A DNA stretch of 64,000 nucleotides from JACVRX01 sp963831385 (GCA_963831385.1 CAWHPW010000017.1:62001-126000); one strand, 5' to 3'. Shown: positions 47,388 through 57,442, counted from the stretch's first letter. A program made the numbers and translations. The notes: a model not told the origin generated them from the letters alone.

Positions 47388-47397
47388 GACCACTGCG

Positions 47398-48306
47398 ATG
47401 ACCACCGCCGACTACCAGCTGACTCAGCTCGACCTGCTCGAGGCCGAGGCCGTCCACATCCTGCGCGAGGTCGCGGCCGAGTTCGAACGCCCGGTGCTGT
47501 TGTTCTCCGGCGGCAAGGACTCCATCGTCACGCTGCGGCTGGCCGAGAAGGCGTTCTGGCCTGCCCGGATCCCGTTCCCGGTGCTGCACGTCGACACCGG
47601 GCACAACTTCCCGGAGGTGCTCGAGTTCCGCGATCGGCGGGTACGGGAGCTCGGCGTCCAACTGCTGGTCGCGTCGGTCCAGGATGCGATCGACCGCGGC
47701 ATGGTCAGTGAGGAGCCGAACGGTTCGCGCAACCGGATCCAGACCCCCGTGCTGCTCGAGGCCGTCGAGAAGTACCGGTTCACCGCGTTGTTCGGCGGCG
47801 CGCGCCGGGACGAGGAGAAGGCGCGGGCCAAGGAGCGCGTCTACTCCTTCCGCGACGAGTTCGGCCAGTGGGACCCGAAGAACCAGCGGCCCGAGCTGTG
47901 GAACCTCTACAACGGCCGTATCCACCTGGGCGAGAGCATCCGGGTGTTCCCACTGTCGAACTGGACCGAGCTCGACGTCTGGCACTACATCGCCCGGGAA
48001 GGCATCGAGGTTCCCTCGATCTACTACGCGCACGAACGGGAGGTGTTCCTGCGCGACGGGATGCTGTTCGCGGCGAACGAGTTCTGCCGGCCGCGCGAGG
48101 ACGAGCCCGTCTTCGCCGAGAAGGTGCGCTACCGGACGGTCGGCGACGCGTCGCTGACCGCGGCCGTCGCGTCCGATGCGGACACCATCGACAAGATCAT
48201 CGACGAGGTCGCGGCAACCCGGCTGACCGAACGGGGAGCGACCCGAGGCGACGACCGAGTCAGCGAAGCCGCGATGGAGGATCGCAAGCGAGAGGGCTAC
48301 TTCTAG
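47398..48306 (+). CDS. cysD: Sulfate adenylyltransferase subunit 2 (ATP sulfurylase small subunit)
   Basis: Adenylates sulfate to APS in complex with CysN. 302 residues from ATG 47398. PP-loop motif PVLLFSGGKDSIVTLRLAEK, VLHVDTGHNFPEVLEFRD, ALFGGARRDEEKARAKERVYS, VFPLSNWTELDVWHYIAREG. Clean frame. TAG stop shares its last base with the GTG of cysN. Confidence 0.96.
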   Translation: MTTADYQLTQLDLLEAEAVHILREVAAEFERPVLLFSGGKDSIVTLRLAEKAFWPARIPFPVLHVDTGHNFPEVLEFRDRRVRELGVQLLVASVQDAIDRGMVSEEPNGSRNRIQTPVLLEAVEKYRFTALFGGARRDEEKARAKERVYSFRDEFGQWDPKNQRPELWNLYNGRIHLGESIRVFPLSNWTELDVWHYIAREGIEVPSIYYAHEREVFLRDGMLFAANEFCRPREDEPVFAEKVRYRTVGDASLTAAVASDADTIDKIIDEVAATRLTERGATRGDDRVSEAAMEDRKREGYF

Positions 48307-49556
48307 TGGACCTGCTCCGCTTCGCCACGGCCGGCTCGGTCGACGACGGCAAGAGCACGCTGATCGGCCGGTTGCTGTACGACTCCAAGGCGATCTTCAC
48401 CGACCAGCTCGAGAGCGTCGAACGGACCAGCCGGGAGCGCGGCGACGAGTACACCGACCTCGCCCTGCTCACCGACGGCCTGCGGGCCGAGCGGGAGCAG
48501 GGCATCACCATCGACGTCGCCTACCGGTATTTCGCGACTCCGCGGCGAAAATTCATCATCGCCGACACCCCCGGGCACATCCAGTACACCCGCAACATGG
48601 TGACCGGTGCCTCGACCGCCGATCTGGCCGTCGTGCTCATCGACGCCCGCAAGGGCATCATCGAGCAGAGCCGGCGGCATGCGTTCCTGGTCTCGCTGCT
48701 ACGAGTCCCGCACCTGGTTCTCGCGATCAACAAGATGGACCTGGTCGACTGGTCGCAGGAGGTCTTCGAGCAGATCGCGGACGAGTTCACCAACTTCGCC
48801 GCCAAGCTCGACATCGCCGACCTGACGATCATCCCCATCTCGGCGTTGCATGGCGACAACATCGTCAGCCGGTCCGAGCGGATGTCCTGGTACGAGGGGC
48901 CGTCGCTGCTGCACCACCTCGAACACGTGCACATCGCGAGTGACCGGAACCTGGTCGACGCGAGGTTCCCGGTGCAGTACGTCATCCGGCCCCAGTCGTA
49001 CCGCCACGTCGACTACCGCGGATATGCCGGCCAGGTCGCCGGCGGGATCCTCAAGCCCGGCGACGAGGTGATGGTCCTGCCCAGCGGCTTCGGCACCACG
49101 ATCGCGGCAATCTCGACGGCCGACGGCCCGGTGGAGGAGGCGTTCCCGCCGATGTCGGTGACGATCCGGCTCGCGGACGAGATCGACGTCTCCCGCGGGG
49201 ACATGATCTGCCGGCCGCACAACCAGCCGACCATCGCGCAGGACCTGGACGCGATGGTGTGCTGGATGACGGAGACGCCGCTGCAGCCGGGGTCCAAGCT
49301 CGGCCTGAAGCACACCACCCGGTCGGTGCGGACCCTGGTCAAGGAGCTTCAGTACCGCCTGGACGTCAACACGCTGCACCGCGACGAGGCTGCCGACCGG
49401 CTCGGTCTGAACGAGATCGGCCGAGTCCGGCTTCGGACGACGGCGCCGTTGCTCGCCGACGAATACCGGCGCAACCGCACCACCGGTGGGTTCATCCTGG
49501 TCGACGAGTCGACCAACCGAACCGTCGGTGCCGGCATGATCACCGAGGCCAGTTAG
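48306..49556 (+). CDS. cysN: Sulfate adenylyltransferase subunit 1 (GTPase)
   Basis: GTPase that drives APS synthesis by CysD. GTG 48306 (a 1-nt overlap). G1 AGSVDDGKSTLIGRLLY, G2 EREQGITIDVAYRYF, G3 IADTPGHIQYTRNM, G4 INKMDLVDW, then EF-Tu-like domains 2 and 3. 416 residues; the CysC domain that is fused in some actinobacterial CysN is absent, and cysC is separate at 52.2 kb. No frameshift. Confidence 0.96.
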   Translation: MDLLRFATAGSVDDGKSTLIGRLLYDSKAIFTDQLESVERTSRERGDEYTDLALLTDGLRAEREQGITIDVAYRYFATPRRKFIIADTPGHIQYTRNMVTGASTADLAVVLIDARKGIIEQSRRHAFLVSLLRVPHLVLAINKMDLVDWSQEVFEQIADEFTNFAAKLDIADLTIIPISALHGDNIVSRSERMSWYEGPSLLHHLEHVHIASDRNLVDARFPVQYVIRPQSYRHVDYRGYAGQVAGGILKPGDEVMVLPSGFGTTIAAISTADGPVEEAFPPMSVTIRLADEIDVSRGDMICRPHNQPTIAQDLDAMVCWMTETPLQPGSKLGLKHTTRSVRTLVKELQYRLDVNTLHRDEAADRLGLNEIGRVRLRTTAPLLADEYRRNRTTGGFILVDESTNRTVGAGMITEAS

Positions 49557-49692
49557 CCGAACGGCCTTCACGGGTAGGCATATTTCCCACTATCGTGTGA
49601 TGGCGGCTGCGCCCGCGAGGGGGTCGGCAGGCGGCTGCCGCCGGTCAAGCCCGACGGCACGGGTCCGTTCCGGAAGGTTGTGCGGCGCACAA

Positions 49693-51479
49693 CTAGTCGT
49701 TGATCGAGAAGTCGGTGAAGTCGAACCGCTCCGGGTTGCCGTTGGTGTCCACGACCTCGACCCCGTAGTCCACCTGCCAGGTCGTGGTCGGGGTCCAGCC
49801 GCGGGCCCGAACGTCGGCGAAGAACAAGGCCAGCGGCATGGTGCCGGACGGTCTGCGGGGTTACCGACAGGTAGGTGAGGATGCCGCCGTCACCGGAGCC
49901 GGACCGCCACACCTGGTACTGCTGGCCGCCGATGGTGGTGGTGCCGACCTGGTTGCCGGCCGGCCGCTGGCCCCAGTTCTCGGTCCAGATCATCAGCTCG
50001 TGGGAGAACCCGTCGCCGATCCAGATGTCGAAGGCGATGTTCCAGATGCATCCGGTGCAGTGCGGCCCGGTGGCCGCGAAGCGCGCCGACTGAGATGTGC
50101 GAGAGCGGGCAGTCGTCGTAGTCCCGGTGCACGTTCGGGTAGGTCTGCACCGACAGGTCGGAGTGGTCCGGGGTGTCCGAGACCAGGGACCAGTTGTCGT
50201 AGTCGCAGGCGGTGATGACGGAGTTGCCGCCCGCCGTGTCGTTCCAGTTGTTGTTATGGACGTAGTACTCCCCGCCGGACTCATCGGAGAACGTCCGACC
50301 GTCACCCTCGGGGATGGTGATCCCATCGGTGCATGTCCCCGATGGTGGCGGCGGAGGAGGCGGCGGCGGAGGCGGTGGGGAGGATGGCGTTGGGGATGGT
50401 GTCGGCGTGCCGGCCGGCGATGTAGGCGTCGGGCTGGTTGTCGGGGTCGGTGTGGGGGTCGGTGTTGGGCTGGACGTCGCGGTGGGGCTGGCTGACTCCC
50501 CCCCCGTGCATGTCACGCTGACCACGGTGGCGCTCACAGTCTCGTACTCGAGAGCCAGCGGCGCGCACGAGACGTCCATGCCCTCGCCGGCGGCGACCGC
50601 AGTCGCCCCAGGCGGGATGGTGGCCTTGGGGGCTGGCCCAACGGACAGCAGCCCGGCTACTGCGGCCCGTACGCGCCTGTCGCCCCAGGTCGATGGCGGG
50701 GTGACGCCCGACTCGGACGTGCTGACGGCCTGTGCGGTCTTCATGTTTCGGTTGGTCAGGATGCCGACGCCCGTCGCACCGTCAGGCGGCGTCACGCGAG
50801 GTCGTCGTCCCTGCGCACCAAGGCTGTGCAGCCAGATCCCCCCGTCGACCCCCGGACCGGCAGGTGCGGTGAGTCCTGTCGCCGTGGCCGCCGACCGCAG
50901 CGGCGCCTGCGGGTCGATGCCCGTGAAAGCGAGGGTCATCATGGAAACCCGGGCCGGCGCGCTGAGTGTAGCGACCGGCCGTGCCTCACCCGGGACCGCC
51001 ATGCGCCACCACGTCGCCAGCCGCAGGCCTCGGGTGGAGTTCACGGAGTCGTACGCCTTCGTCCAGCCGTTCATCGACACTGTTGACGACGCCGACGTGT
51101 GCACGGAGGCGATCAGGAGTGTCCCTGGAGTCGTGCCCGCGGGTAATGTCGTGCGTGCCGTCGTTGCCTTGGCCGCGGCGAACCTCTGAGCAGTTCCCAC
51201 CCGGCGGACGCCGTATTCACAGGTCACCTTGACGTCAGATGCGCCCGCAGGGATCACCGTGATCTCTCGACCGGCGCATGCGACCATGTGCGAGCCGGTG
51301 CCGAAGGAGACAGTCCCGCTCGGATCGGAGATGTTGGCGGCGGAGCCCGTGAGCACCACCGAGAGCGTCGCAATGACCACAGCCAAGGCGGAGAACGTGC
51401 TGACAGTCCGAGGCCGCCGGCGGTCAGGTTTGGGCGCCGCAAACCTTCGTCGGCGCTGTGCGTGATTTGCCTTCGTCAC
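49693..51479 (-). CDS. Exported GH12-like protein with Pro/Thr linker (frameshifts near the end)
   Basis: From GTG 51479 (behind GGTGAGGGC) the N-terminus is a signal peptide (KPDRRRPRTVST, LAVVIATLSVVLTGSAAN). Then a ~300-residue region with Ig-like/beta content (TLLIASVHTSASSTVSMNG, LAFTGIDPQAPLRSAATATG), a long Pro/Thr/Ser linker near residues 355-400, and a C-terminal domain: YYVHNNNWNDTAGGN, IWNIAFDIWIGDGFSHELMI, WTENWGQRPAGNQVG, WTPTTTWQVDYGVEVVD. SHELMIW with the nucleophile Glu is the GH12 (endoglucanase/xyloglucanase) hallmark. Frame changes near 50095 and 49855; stop at 49693. A polysaccharide hydrolase or binding protein at the cell surface. Confidence 0.77.
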
Positions 51480-51556
51480 GCCCTCACCCGAAACAACTCC
51501 TATCCCCCGAGCCAAGTCGACCGCGCCATCTTGCTGCCGCCCCGGGACCCTGTCAA
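51342..51556 (-). repeat. Dispersed inverted repeat, copy 2 (promoter-leader-signal peptide)
   Basis: Reverse complement aligns with 35065-35280; see that entry. The copies face each other in opposite orientation and bracket about 16 kb containing the nucleotide-sugar cassette, the sugar transferase and cysQDN. Confidence 0.6.
51480..51556 (-). promoter_or_regulatory. Promoter and leader of the GH12-like gene
   Basis: Read on the minus strand: -35 TTGACA (51556-51551), 17-bp spacer, -10 CAAGAT (51533-51528), the best promoter match in the window. Then ttggctcgggggataggag, a G-rich run in the same place as in the other leaders, and GGTGAGGGC before GTG 51479. Confidence 0.65.
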
Positions 51557-52219
51557 GGGCGCCACGCGCCAACCATCAGGCGCCCGGATCGAGGCTCGGC
51601 GTGTCCGAGGGCCTCGACCTGACCCTTCGACGCCACCGTCGTGCGCCTGCTCGCGCCCGCGGTGATGCGGATATACGGCGGACAGAACTCGTGGGCGCCC
51701 ACCGCGTTGGTGTCGCTGCACGCCCGCGTCTCTCGCGTGCCGCTGGAGCACAGGTCGGCGGTGACAAGTCCGCAACGAGCGGCGCTGGTCGCCAGTGAGG
51801 AACACCGATGCGGCAAAAATGCGACACCTGGATCTGTCCTGCTCGTGGGGTAGTCGGCGCTCCTGCTACTGCTGGGTTGCCGTCATCGGCCGGTGAGCCG
51901 GACGCGGGACGGCACCCTTCGCGAATGTCCTGAGCCAGGGACAGATCGGAAAGTTGCGAGATAATTGATCCGGGTCGGCGACGCCTCGATGCTCCTCTGC
52001 AGCACCGCTGTCGATTGGACATGCAACCACTGGTGAGCCGACCGTGCCGCGGATGGGGAACGCCGAGAATGGGCCTCCCAGTCGGTTCACACGTCGGACT
52101 GGGCCTCGACCCGTCCCTCCGCGACGCCTGCGGCCAACGCGGCGTGGTCGCTGGGGAGGAGCAGTACCGGCTGGCCGTCGCCTCCGCTCTGTACTCGCAG
52201 GCGTCCTCCGTCGCCAAGA
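51557..52219. other. Gene-free stretch, no function recognised
   Basis: About 660 bp between the GH12-like promoter and the cysC stop. Short open frames exist on both strands (for example one leftward at 51553-51816) but none shows a motif or family resemblance, and none has a good ribosome site. Slightly lower GC around 51950-51970 (gttgcgagataattgatcc). It may be a degraded gene, but I cannot support one. Confidence 0.4.
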
Positions 52220-53578
52220 TCAACGAGAAGGTGTTGTCCACTGGGGCGTCAGCCAGCCTTCGCGCTCCATATAGCCGACGATCAAGCCCACGGCGTCACC
52301 GACTGTCAGCGCGCTGGTGTCAATGCGGATGTCCGCGTCTTCGGGCACTTCATAGGGGTCGGAAATGCCGGTGAACTCGGGAATCAACCCTGCCCGGGCC
52401 TTGGCATAGAGGCCCTTGCGGTCGCGTTGCTCGCAGACGGCCAGCGGCGTCGAGACATGGACAAGCACGAAGTCGCCGTGCATCTCGACCATGCGCCTGA
52501 CCTCCGATCGGGTACCCGCGAACGGCGCGATTGGGGCGCAGAGTGCGACGCCGCCATGGCGAGTCACCTCGCTTGCGACCCATCCGATCCGGAGCACGTT
52601 GAGATCGCGGTCAGCGCGGCTGAAGCCCAGACCGGACGACAACAGCCGACGGGCCGCATCGCCGTCCACCAAGGTCACCGATCTGCCACGTTCGACCAGG
52701 GCGTCGACCAGTCCGCGGGCCAGGGTCGATTTCCCTGACCCGGAAAAGCCGGTGAAGAACACCGTCAAGCCGCGTTCTGTCCGCGGCGGGCGCCAGCGGC
52801 GCAGGACGGCCGCAACGTCAGCGGCCACGATTCCTTCCAAGGCACCCGGCGCGGCGTCAAGGGCGCTCGCGATCCGAGTCCATCCGGCGGGATCCGGAGC
52901 CACGTCGGAGTCGACGAGAGTGGCGCCTGCCGCAACGACGAACTCCTCGGCTCCCGCAGGGGTGACGGTGTCGACCTCCGGCACGAGGGGCAACGGCACG
53001 AGCAATGGCGGCCCCGCAGGCGTTGCGAGCCGCGGCAAGGAAGCCCGGACTGCTCGGGCGAGGACCTCCGGCGGGAGTCCCGACTGGCCCGTGTCGGCCA
53101 CGCATGGCAGCAGGAGAAGCCGAGCGCCTTGGCCAGCTGCCGCGGCGGCCAGGCGGCGCTCCTCGTCGACCGACAGGGGACGGCCGAGCACGACGGCGAC
53201 AGCGGGCACGCCCGCCAGCTCCCGACGCACCTCGTCCGGCCACCTCCGGAGTGCGCGGAACGGCCCGACGTGGAACGGTCGCAGCGCGCCGACCGTTCCG
53301 GCCACGACGACGTTGTCTCCGTTGTGACCGGCCGAGACCTTCTCGACGACGACGTCGGCGAGCGGCGTGCCCTCCTCGTCCGTGAGCACGAGATGGCCGG
53401 CCTCGGCCGAAGCGTCGCCGACGGCGAGCGGCACCTCGATTGTCAGCCCGGCAGCCGGTCCGAAGATCCCGGCGAGCAGCATCTCAACCTGGCCGAGCAC
53501 TGCAGCTGAGGGCGCGTGAGAGGGCCAGGACGCCAGTTCCTGGGGAAGCGCGTCGCGTCCTGCTTGACCAGACCCCAC
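52220..53578 (-). CDS. cysC: Adenylylsulfate kinase with N-terminal extension
   Basis: Phosphorylates APS to PAPS. GTG 53578 gives 452 residues. The C-terminal ~200 residues are the kinase: GLTVFFTGFSGSGKSTLARG (P-loop), LVDGDAARRLLSSGLGFSRA, RIGWVASEVTRHGGVALCAP, RDRKGLYAKARAGLIPEFTG. The N-terminal ~240 residues (VPLAVGDASAEAGHLVLTDE, VVVAGTVGALRPFHVGPFRA, VAVVLGRPLSVDEERRLAAA) resemble ATP-sulfurylase/PUA-like domains without obvious catalytic motifs, as in several actinobacterial CysC proteins. Intact. Convergent toward the GH12-like gene; divergent from mfd. Confidence 0.9.
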   Translation of the reverse strand: MGSGQAGRDALPQELASWPSHAPSAAVLGQVEMLLAGIFGPAAGLTIEVPLAVGDASAEAGHLVLTDEEGTPLADVVVEKVSAGHNGDNVVVAGTVGALRPFHVGPFRALRRWPDEVRRELAGVPAVAVVLGRPLSVDEERRLAAAAAGQGARLLLLPCVADTGQSGLPPEVLARAVRASLPRLATPAGPPLLVPLPLVPEVDTVTPAGAEEFVVAAGATLVDSDVAPDPAGWTRIASALDAAPGALEGIVAADVAAVLRRWRPPRTERGLTVFFTGFSGSGKSTLARGLVDALVERGRSVTLVDGDAARRLLSSGLGFSRADRDLNVLRIGWVASEVTRHGGVALCAPIAPFAGTRSEVRRMVEMHGDFVLVHVSTPLAVCEQRDRKGLYAKARAGLIPEFTGISDPYEVPEDADIRIDTSALTVGDAVGLIVGYMEREGWLTPQWTTPSR

Positions 53579-53753
53579 CGTCGGACTGTCCCTTGGATCG
53601 ACCACTCGGGAGCACCAGGCTAGTCGCGGAGTGAGGCGAGTCGACGAGTACGTGCGCTCAGGTGTCCGACCCGCGGCGTAACCTGGGTGGCACCCCCTAC
53701 CCGCACCGGGTCGGGGGCGTCCGTGCGTGCCCAAACCGACCTGTGAAGGACCG

Positions 53754-56700
53754 ATGAGCCTTACCGGCCTGCTCCACGCATTGCTCGACGAGTCCGGCGA
53801 CCCAGCCCTGCGCTCGGCCGCAGCCGACGCCCGGGCCGGTGCCGTCACAGCGCTGGATCTCACCGCCCCAGCTGCGCTGCGTCCGTTCGTCGTATCTGCT
53901 GTGGCGGACCGGGCAGTCGGAGCCGCCCGGCCCGTACTGGTGGTGACGGCCACCTCCCGCGAGGCGGAAGACCTGGTCGATGCGCTGCGCTGCCTTCTGC
54001 CGCCGGAGGCGGTTGCCGAGTATCCGTCCTGGGAGACCCTCCCGCACGAGCGCCTGTCCCCTCGCAGCGACACCGTGGGCCGACGGCTGGCCGTCCTGCG
54101 CCGGCTGGTGCACCCCGACGACGACGGCGACGAGGGCGCGGGTCCGATTCAGGTGGTGGTCGCCCCGGTGCGCAGCGTGCTGCAGCCGCAGGTGGCCGGG
54201 CTCGCGGAGCTCAAGCCGGTCCGGGTGCACGCCGGCGACGACCTGGCCATCGACGACCTCGTGGAGCAGTTGGCGGCGGCCGCGTACACCCGGGTCGACC
54301 TGGTCGAGCGGCGCGGTGAGTTCGCCGTCCGCGGCGGGATCGTCGACGTGTTCCCGCCAACCGAGGAGCACCCGCTCCGGCTGGACTTCTGGGGCGACAC
54401 CGTCGATGAGATCCAGTGGTTCAAGGTCGCCGACCAGCGTTCCCTGGAAACGGCAGAGCACGGACTGTGGGCACCGCCGTGTCGCGAGCTGCTGCTGACC
54501 GACGACGTGCGTTCGCGCGCTCAGGCTCTCGCCGAGCGTCACCCGGAGCTCGCGGACCTGTTCGACAAGATCGCTGCCGGAATCGCCGTCGAGGGGATGG
54601 AGTCGCTGGCCCCGGTTCTCGTCGACGACATGGAGCTGCTGCTCGATCTGCTGCCGACCGGCACGCACGTCCTGGTCTGTGATCCAGAGCGGGTCCACAC
54701 CCGGGCTCATGACCTGGTGGCGACCAGCCAGGAGTTCCTCGAGGCGTCCTGGGCCGCGGCAGCGGGCGGAGGGCGGGCGCCGATCGACCTCGGCGCCGCC
54801 GCGTATCGGAGCCTGGCCGACGTCCGGGCTCACGCCATCGGCCTCGGGCTGCCGTGGTGGGGAGTGAGCCCGTACGGCGGCGACGACGAGCTCCTCGACA
54901 GTGCCGACGGCGGCGTGCAGAGCCGCGCCGTGTCGGCGCGACCGGCAGATTCGTACCGGGGCGACACGCAACGAGCCGTCGCCGACCTCAAGGGTTGGCT
55001 TGCCGACCACCGGCGGGTGGTCGTCGTCACGGGCGGACACGGCACCGCTGAGCGGGTCGGAGAAGTCCTGGCCGATGCCGACGTCCCGAACCGGCTCGTC
55101 GACCAGATCGAAACGGCACCGGATCCCGGCGTGGTCCACGTCAGCACCGGCGCGCTGGCCCACGGCTTCGTCGCCGACGCCGCGCGGCTGGTCGTCCTCA
55201 CCGAGGACGACATCACCGGGCAGCGGGCGTCGACCAAAGACATGCGGCGGTTGCCCAGCCGGCGACGTAACCAGGTCGACCCGCTGCAGTTGCGGCCCGG
55301 TGACCACGTCGTGCACGACCAGCACGGCGTCGGCCGGTACGTCGAGATGACCAGCCGCACCGTGGCGGGAGCAACCCGCGAGTATCTGGTGATCGAGTAC
55401 GCCCCGTCGCGTCGCGGGCAGCCGCCCGACCGGCTGTATGTCCCGACCGACCAGCTCGACCAGGTCACCCGGTACGTCGGGGGAGACTCCCCCTCGCTGG
55501 ACCGGATCGGCGGATCCGACTGGGCCAGGCGCAAGGGACGGGCCCGCAAGGCCGTCCGCGAGATCGCCGCCGAGCTGATCCGGCTCTACGCGGCCCGGCA
55601 GGCGGCGCCGGGCTATGCGTTCGGCCCGGATACCCCGTGGCAGCGCGAGCTCGAGGACGCGTTTGCATACGTCGAGACACCCGATCAGCTCACGGTCATC
55701 GACGACGTCAAGCGCGACATGGAGCGCTCGGTGCCGATGGACCGGGTGATTGCCGGCGACGTCGGGTACGGCAAGACCGAGATTGCCGTGCGCGCCGCGT
55801 TCAAGGCCGTGCAGGACGGCAAGCAGGTTGGCGTACTGGTGCCCACGACCCTGCTGGTGTCACAGCACTACGACACCTTCTCCGAGCGCTACGCGCAGTT
55901 CCCGGTAATCGTGCGGCCGTTGTCCCGGTTCCAGTCCGACCGGGAGGCGGCCGACACGCTGCGCGGGCTGGCGGAGGGCTCCGTCGACGTCGTCATCGGT
56001 ACCCACCGTCTGCTCACCGGTGACGTCCGGTTCAAGGACCTCGGTCTGCTGGTGGTCGACGAGGAGCAGCGCTTCGGCGTCGAGCACAAGGAGAAGCTCA
56101 AGCAGCTGCGCACCGACGTCGACGTTCTGACCATGTCGGCCACGCCCATCCCGCGGACGCTGGAGATGTCGATCACCGGGATCCGGGACATGTCGACGAT
56201 CACCACGCCTCCCGAGGAGCGGCATCCAGTCCTCACCTATGTCGGCGCGTATGAAGAGAAGCAGATCGGCGCGGCGATCCGCCGCGAGCTCATGCGCGAC
56301 GGTCAGGTGTTCTTCGTGCACAACCGGGTCGAGACGATCGAGAAGGCCGCCTCTCGGCTGCGCGAGCTGGTCCCCGAGGCGCGGATCGTGACCGCGCACG
56401 GACAGCTGGCCGAGCACACGCTCGAGCAGGTGATCGCTGGTTTCTGGGAGCGGGAAGCGGACGTTTTGGTCTGCACGACGATCGTCGAGACCGGCCTGGA
56501 CATCTCCAACGCGAACACGCTCATCGTCGACCGGCCGGACCGGCTCGGGCTGGCCCAGCTACACCAGCTCCGCGGCCGGGTGGGTCGGGGCCGCGAGCGG
56601 GCGTATGCCTATTTCCTGTACCCACCGGAGATTCCGCTGACGGAGGAGGCGCACGAGCGGCTGGCGACCATCGCGACCCATTCGGAGCTCGGCGCGGGCA

Positions 56701-57329
56701 TGCAGGTGGCGATGAAGGATCTGGAGATCCGCGGTGCTGGCAACCTGCTCGGCGGCGAGCAGTCCGGGCACATCGCCGACGTCGGCTTCGACCTCTACGT
56801 ACGCCTCGTCGGCGAGGCCGTAGCCGAGTACCGCGGCGACGGGGGCCCAGCCACCCCCGAGGTCCGGGTGGAACTGCCGGTCGATGCGTATCTACCGCAC
56901 GAATACATCTCCAGCGAGCGGCTACGGCTCGAGGCGTACCGGCGGCTGTCCGAGGCACTCACCGATGCCGACGTCGACGCGGTGGCCGAGGAGCTCGACG
57001 ACCGGTACGGCGAACCGCCGCGTCCGGTGCGCAACTTGCTGGAGGTCGCCCGGTTCCGGGCGCACGCCCGCGCGGCCGATCTGCGGGAGGTGACCCTGCA
57101 GAGCCGGCACGTCCGCTTCGGGCCGGTCTCGCTGCGGGATTGGCAGCGGGTTCGGCTGGACCGGCTCTATCCCGGCACGCTGGTGAAAGAAGCCGTCGGC
57201 ACCATCCTGGTTCCCCGCCCGACCACCGCATTGGTCGGAGGAACGCCGATTCGCGACCTCGAGCTGCTGGAGTGGGCTCGCGGTGTCGTCGACGCCGTCT
57301 TGTTGCAGGCGCCGGCCTCGGTGGCGTGA
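53754..57329 (+). CDS. mfd: Transcription-repair coupling factor
   Basis: Removes stalled RNA polymerase and recruits UvrA. Intact, 1191 residues from ATG 53754 behind GAAGGA. N-terminal UvrB-like module (VTATSREAEDLVDALR, YPSWETLPHERLSP), RNAP-interacting domain (LRPGDHVVHDQHGVGRYVEM), RecG-like translocase (VIAGDVGYGKTEIAVRAAFK, LLVVDEEQRFGVEHKEKLK, MSATPIPRTLEMSITGIRDM), helicase motif region LRGRVGRGRERAYAYF, and the TRCF C-terminal domain (VRVELPVDAYLPHEYI). Conserved upstream of mazG in mycobacteria. It marks the return to backbone after the polysaccharide insert. Confidence 0.97.
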   Translation: MSLTGLLHALLDESGDPALRSAAADARAGAVTALDLTAPAALRPFVVSAVADRAVGAARPVLVVTATSREAEDLVDALRCLLPPEAVAEYPSWETLPHERLSPRSDTVGRRLAVLRRLVHPDDDGDEGAGPIQVVVAPVRSVLQPQVAGLAELKPVRVHAGDDLAIDDLVEQLAAAAYTRVDLVERRGEFAVRGGIVDVFPPTEEHPLRLDFWGDTVDEIQWFKVADQRSLETAEHGLWAPPCRELLLTDDVRSRAQALAERHPELADLFDKIAAGIAVEGMESLAPVLVDDMELLLDLLPTGTHVLVCDPERVHTRAHDLVATSQEFLEASWAAAAGGGRAPIDLGAAAYRSLADVRAHAIGLGLPWWGVSPYGGDDELLDSADGGVQSRAVSARPADSYRGDTQRAVADLKGWLADHRRVVVVTGGHGTAERVGEVLADADVPNRLVDQIETAPDPGVVHVSTGALAHGFVADAARLVVLTEDDITGQRASTKDMRRLPSRRRNQVDPLQLRPGDHVVHDQHGVGRYVEMTSRTVAGATREYLVIEYAPSRRGQPPDRLYVPTDQLDQVTRYVGGDSPSLDRIGGSDWARRKGRARKAVREIAAELIRLYAARQAAPGYAFGPDTPWQRELEDAFAYVETPDQLTVIDDVKRDMERSVPMDRVIAGDVGYGKTEIAVRAAFKAVQDGKQVGVLVPTTLLVSQHYDTFSERYAQFPVIVRPLSRFQSDREAADTLRGLAEGSVDVVIGTHRLLTGDVRFKDLGLLVVDEEQRFGVEHKEKLKQLRTDVDVLTMSATPIPRTLEMSITGIRDMSTITTPPEERHPVLTYVGAYEEKQIGAAIRRELMRDGQVFFVHNRVETIEKAASRLRELVPEARIVTAHGQLAEHTLEQVIAGFWEREADVLVCTTIVETGLDISNANTLIVDRPDRLGLAQLHQLRGRVGRGRERAYAYFLYPPEIPLTEEAHERLATIATHSELGAGMQVAMKDLEIRGAGNLLGGEQSGHIADVGFDLYVRLVGEAVAEYRGDGGPATPEVRVELPVDAYLPHEYISSERLRLEAYRRLSEALTDADVDAVAEELDDRYGEPPRPVRNLLEVARFRAHARAADLREVTLQSRHVRFGPVSLRDWQRVRLDRLYPGTLVKEAVGTILVPRPTTALVGGTPIRDLELLEWARGVVDAVLLQAPASVA

Positions 57330-57341
57330 TCGGGTCGACTC

Positions 57342-57357
57342 CGTGCTCCAGCACGGG
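57342..57357 (+). terminator. Hairpin after mfd, possible terminator
   Basis: CCGTGC, loop TCCA, GCACGG: a perfect 6-bp stem 13 nt after the mfd stop. No T tract follows, so intrinsic termination is uncertain in this GC-rich genome. Confidence 0.35.
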
Positions 57358-57442
57358 GTGCAGCCGTCCATACCGTCAAGTGGAATCCGGAAACCCAGCC
57401 GACGTCGTTGCCGAATCGTGACCCAAACGAACTTGAAGGAGA

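Noticed and set aside
51480..52219. c-di-AMP or c-di-GMP riboswitch before the GH12-like gene
   Set aside because: Looked for the conserved cores expected before cell-wall hydrolase genes; none recognised. Only a promoter and G-run leader are supported.
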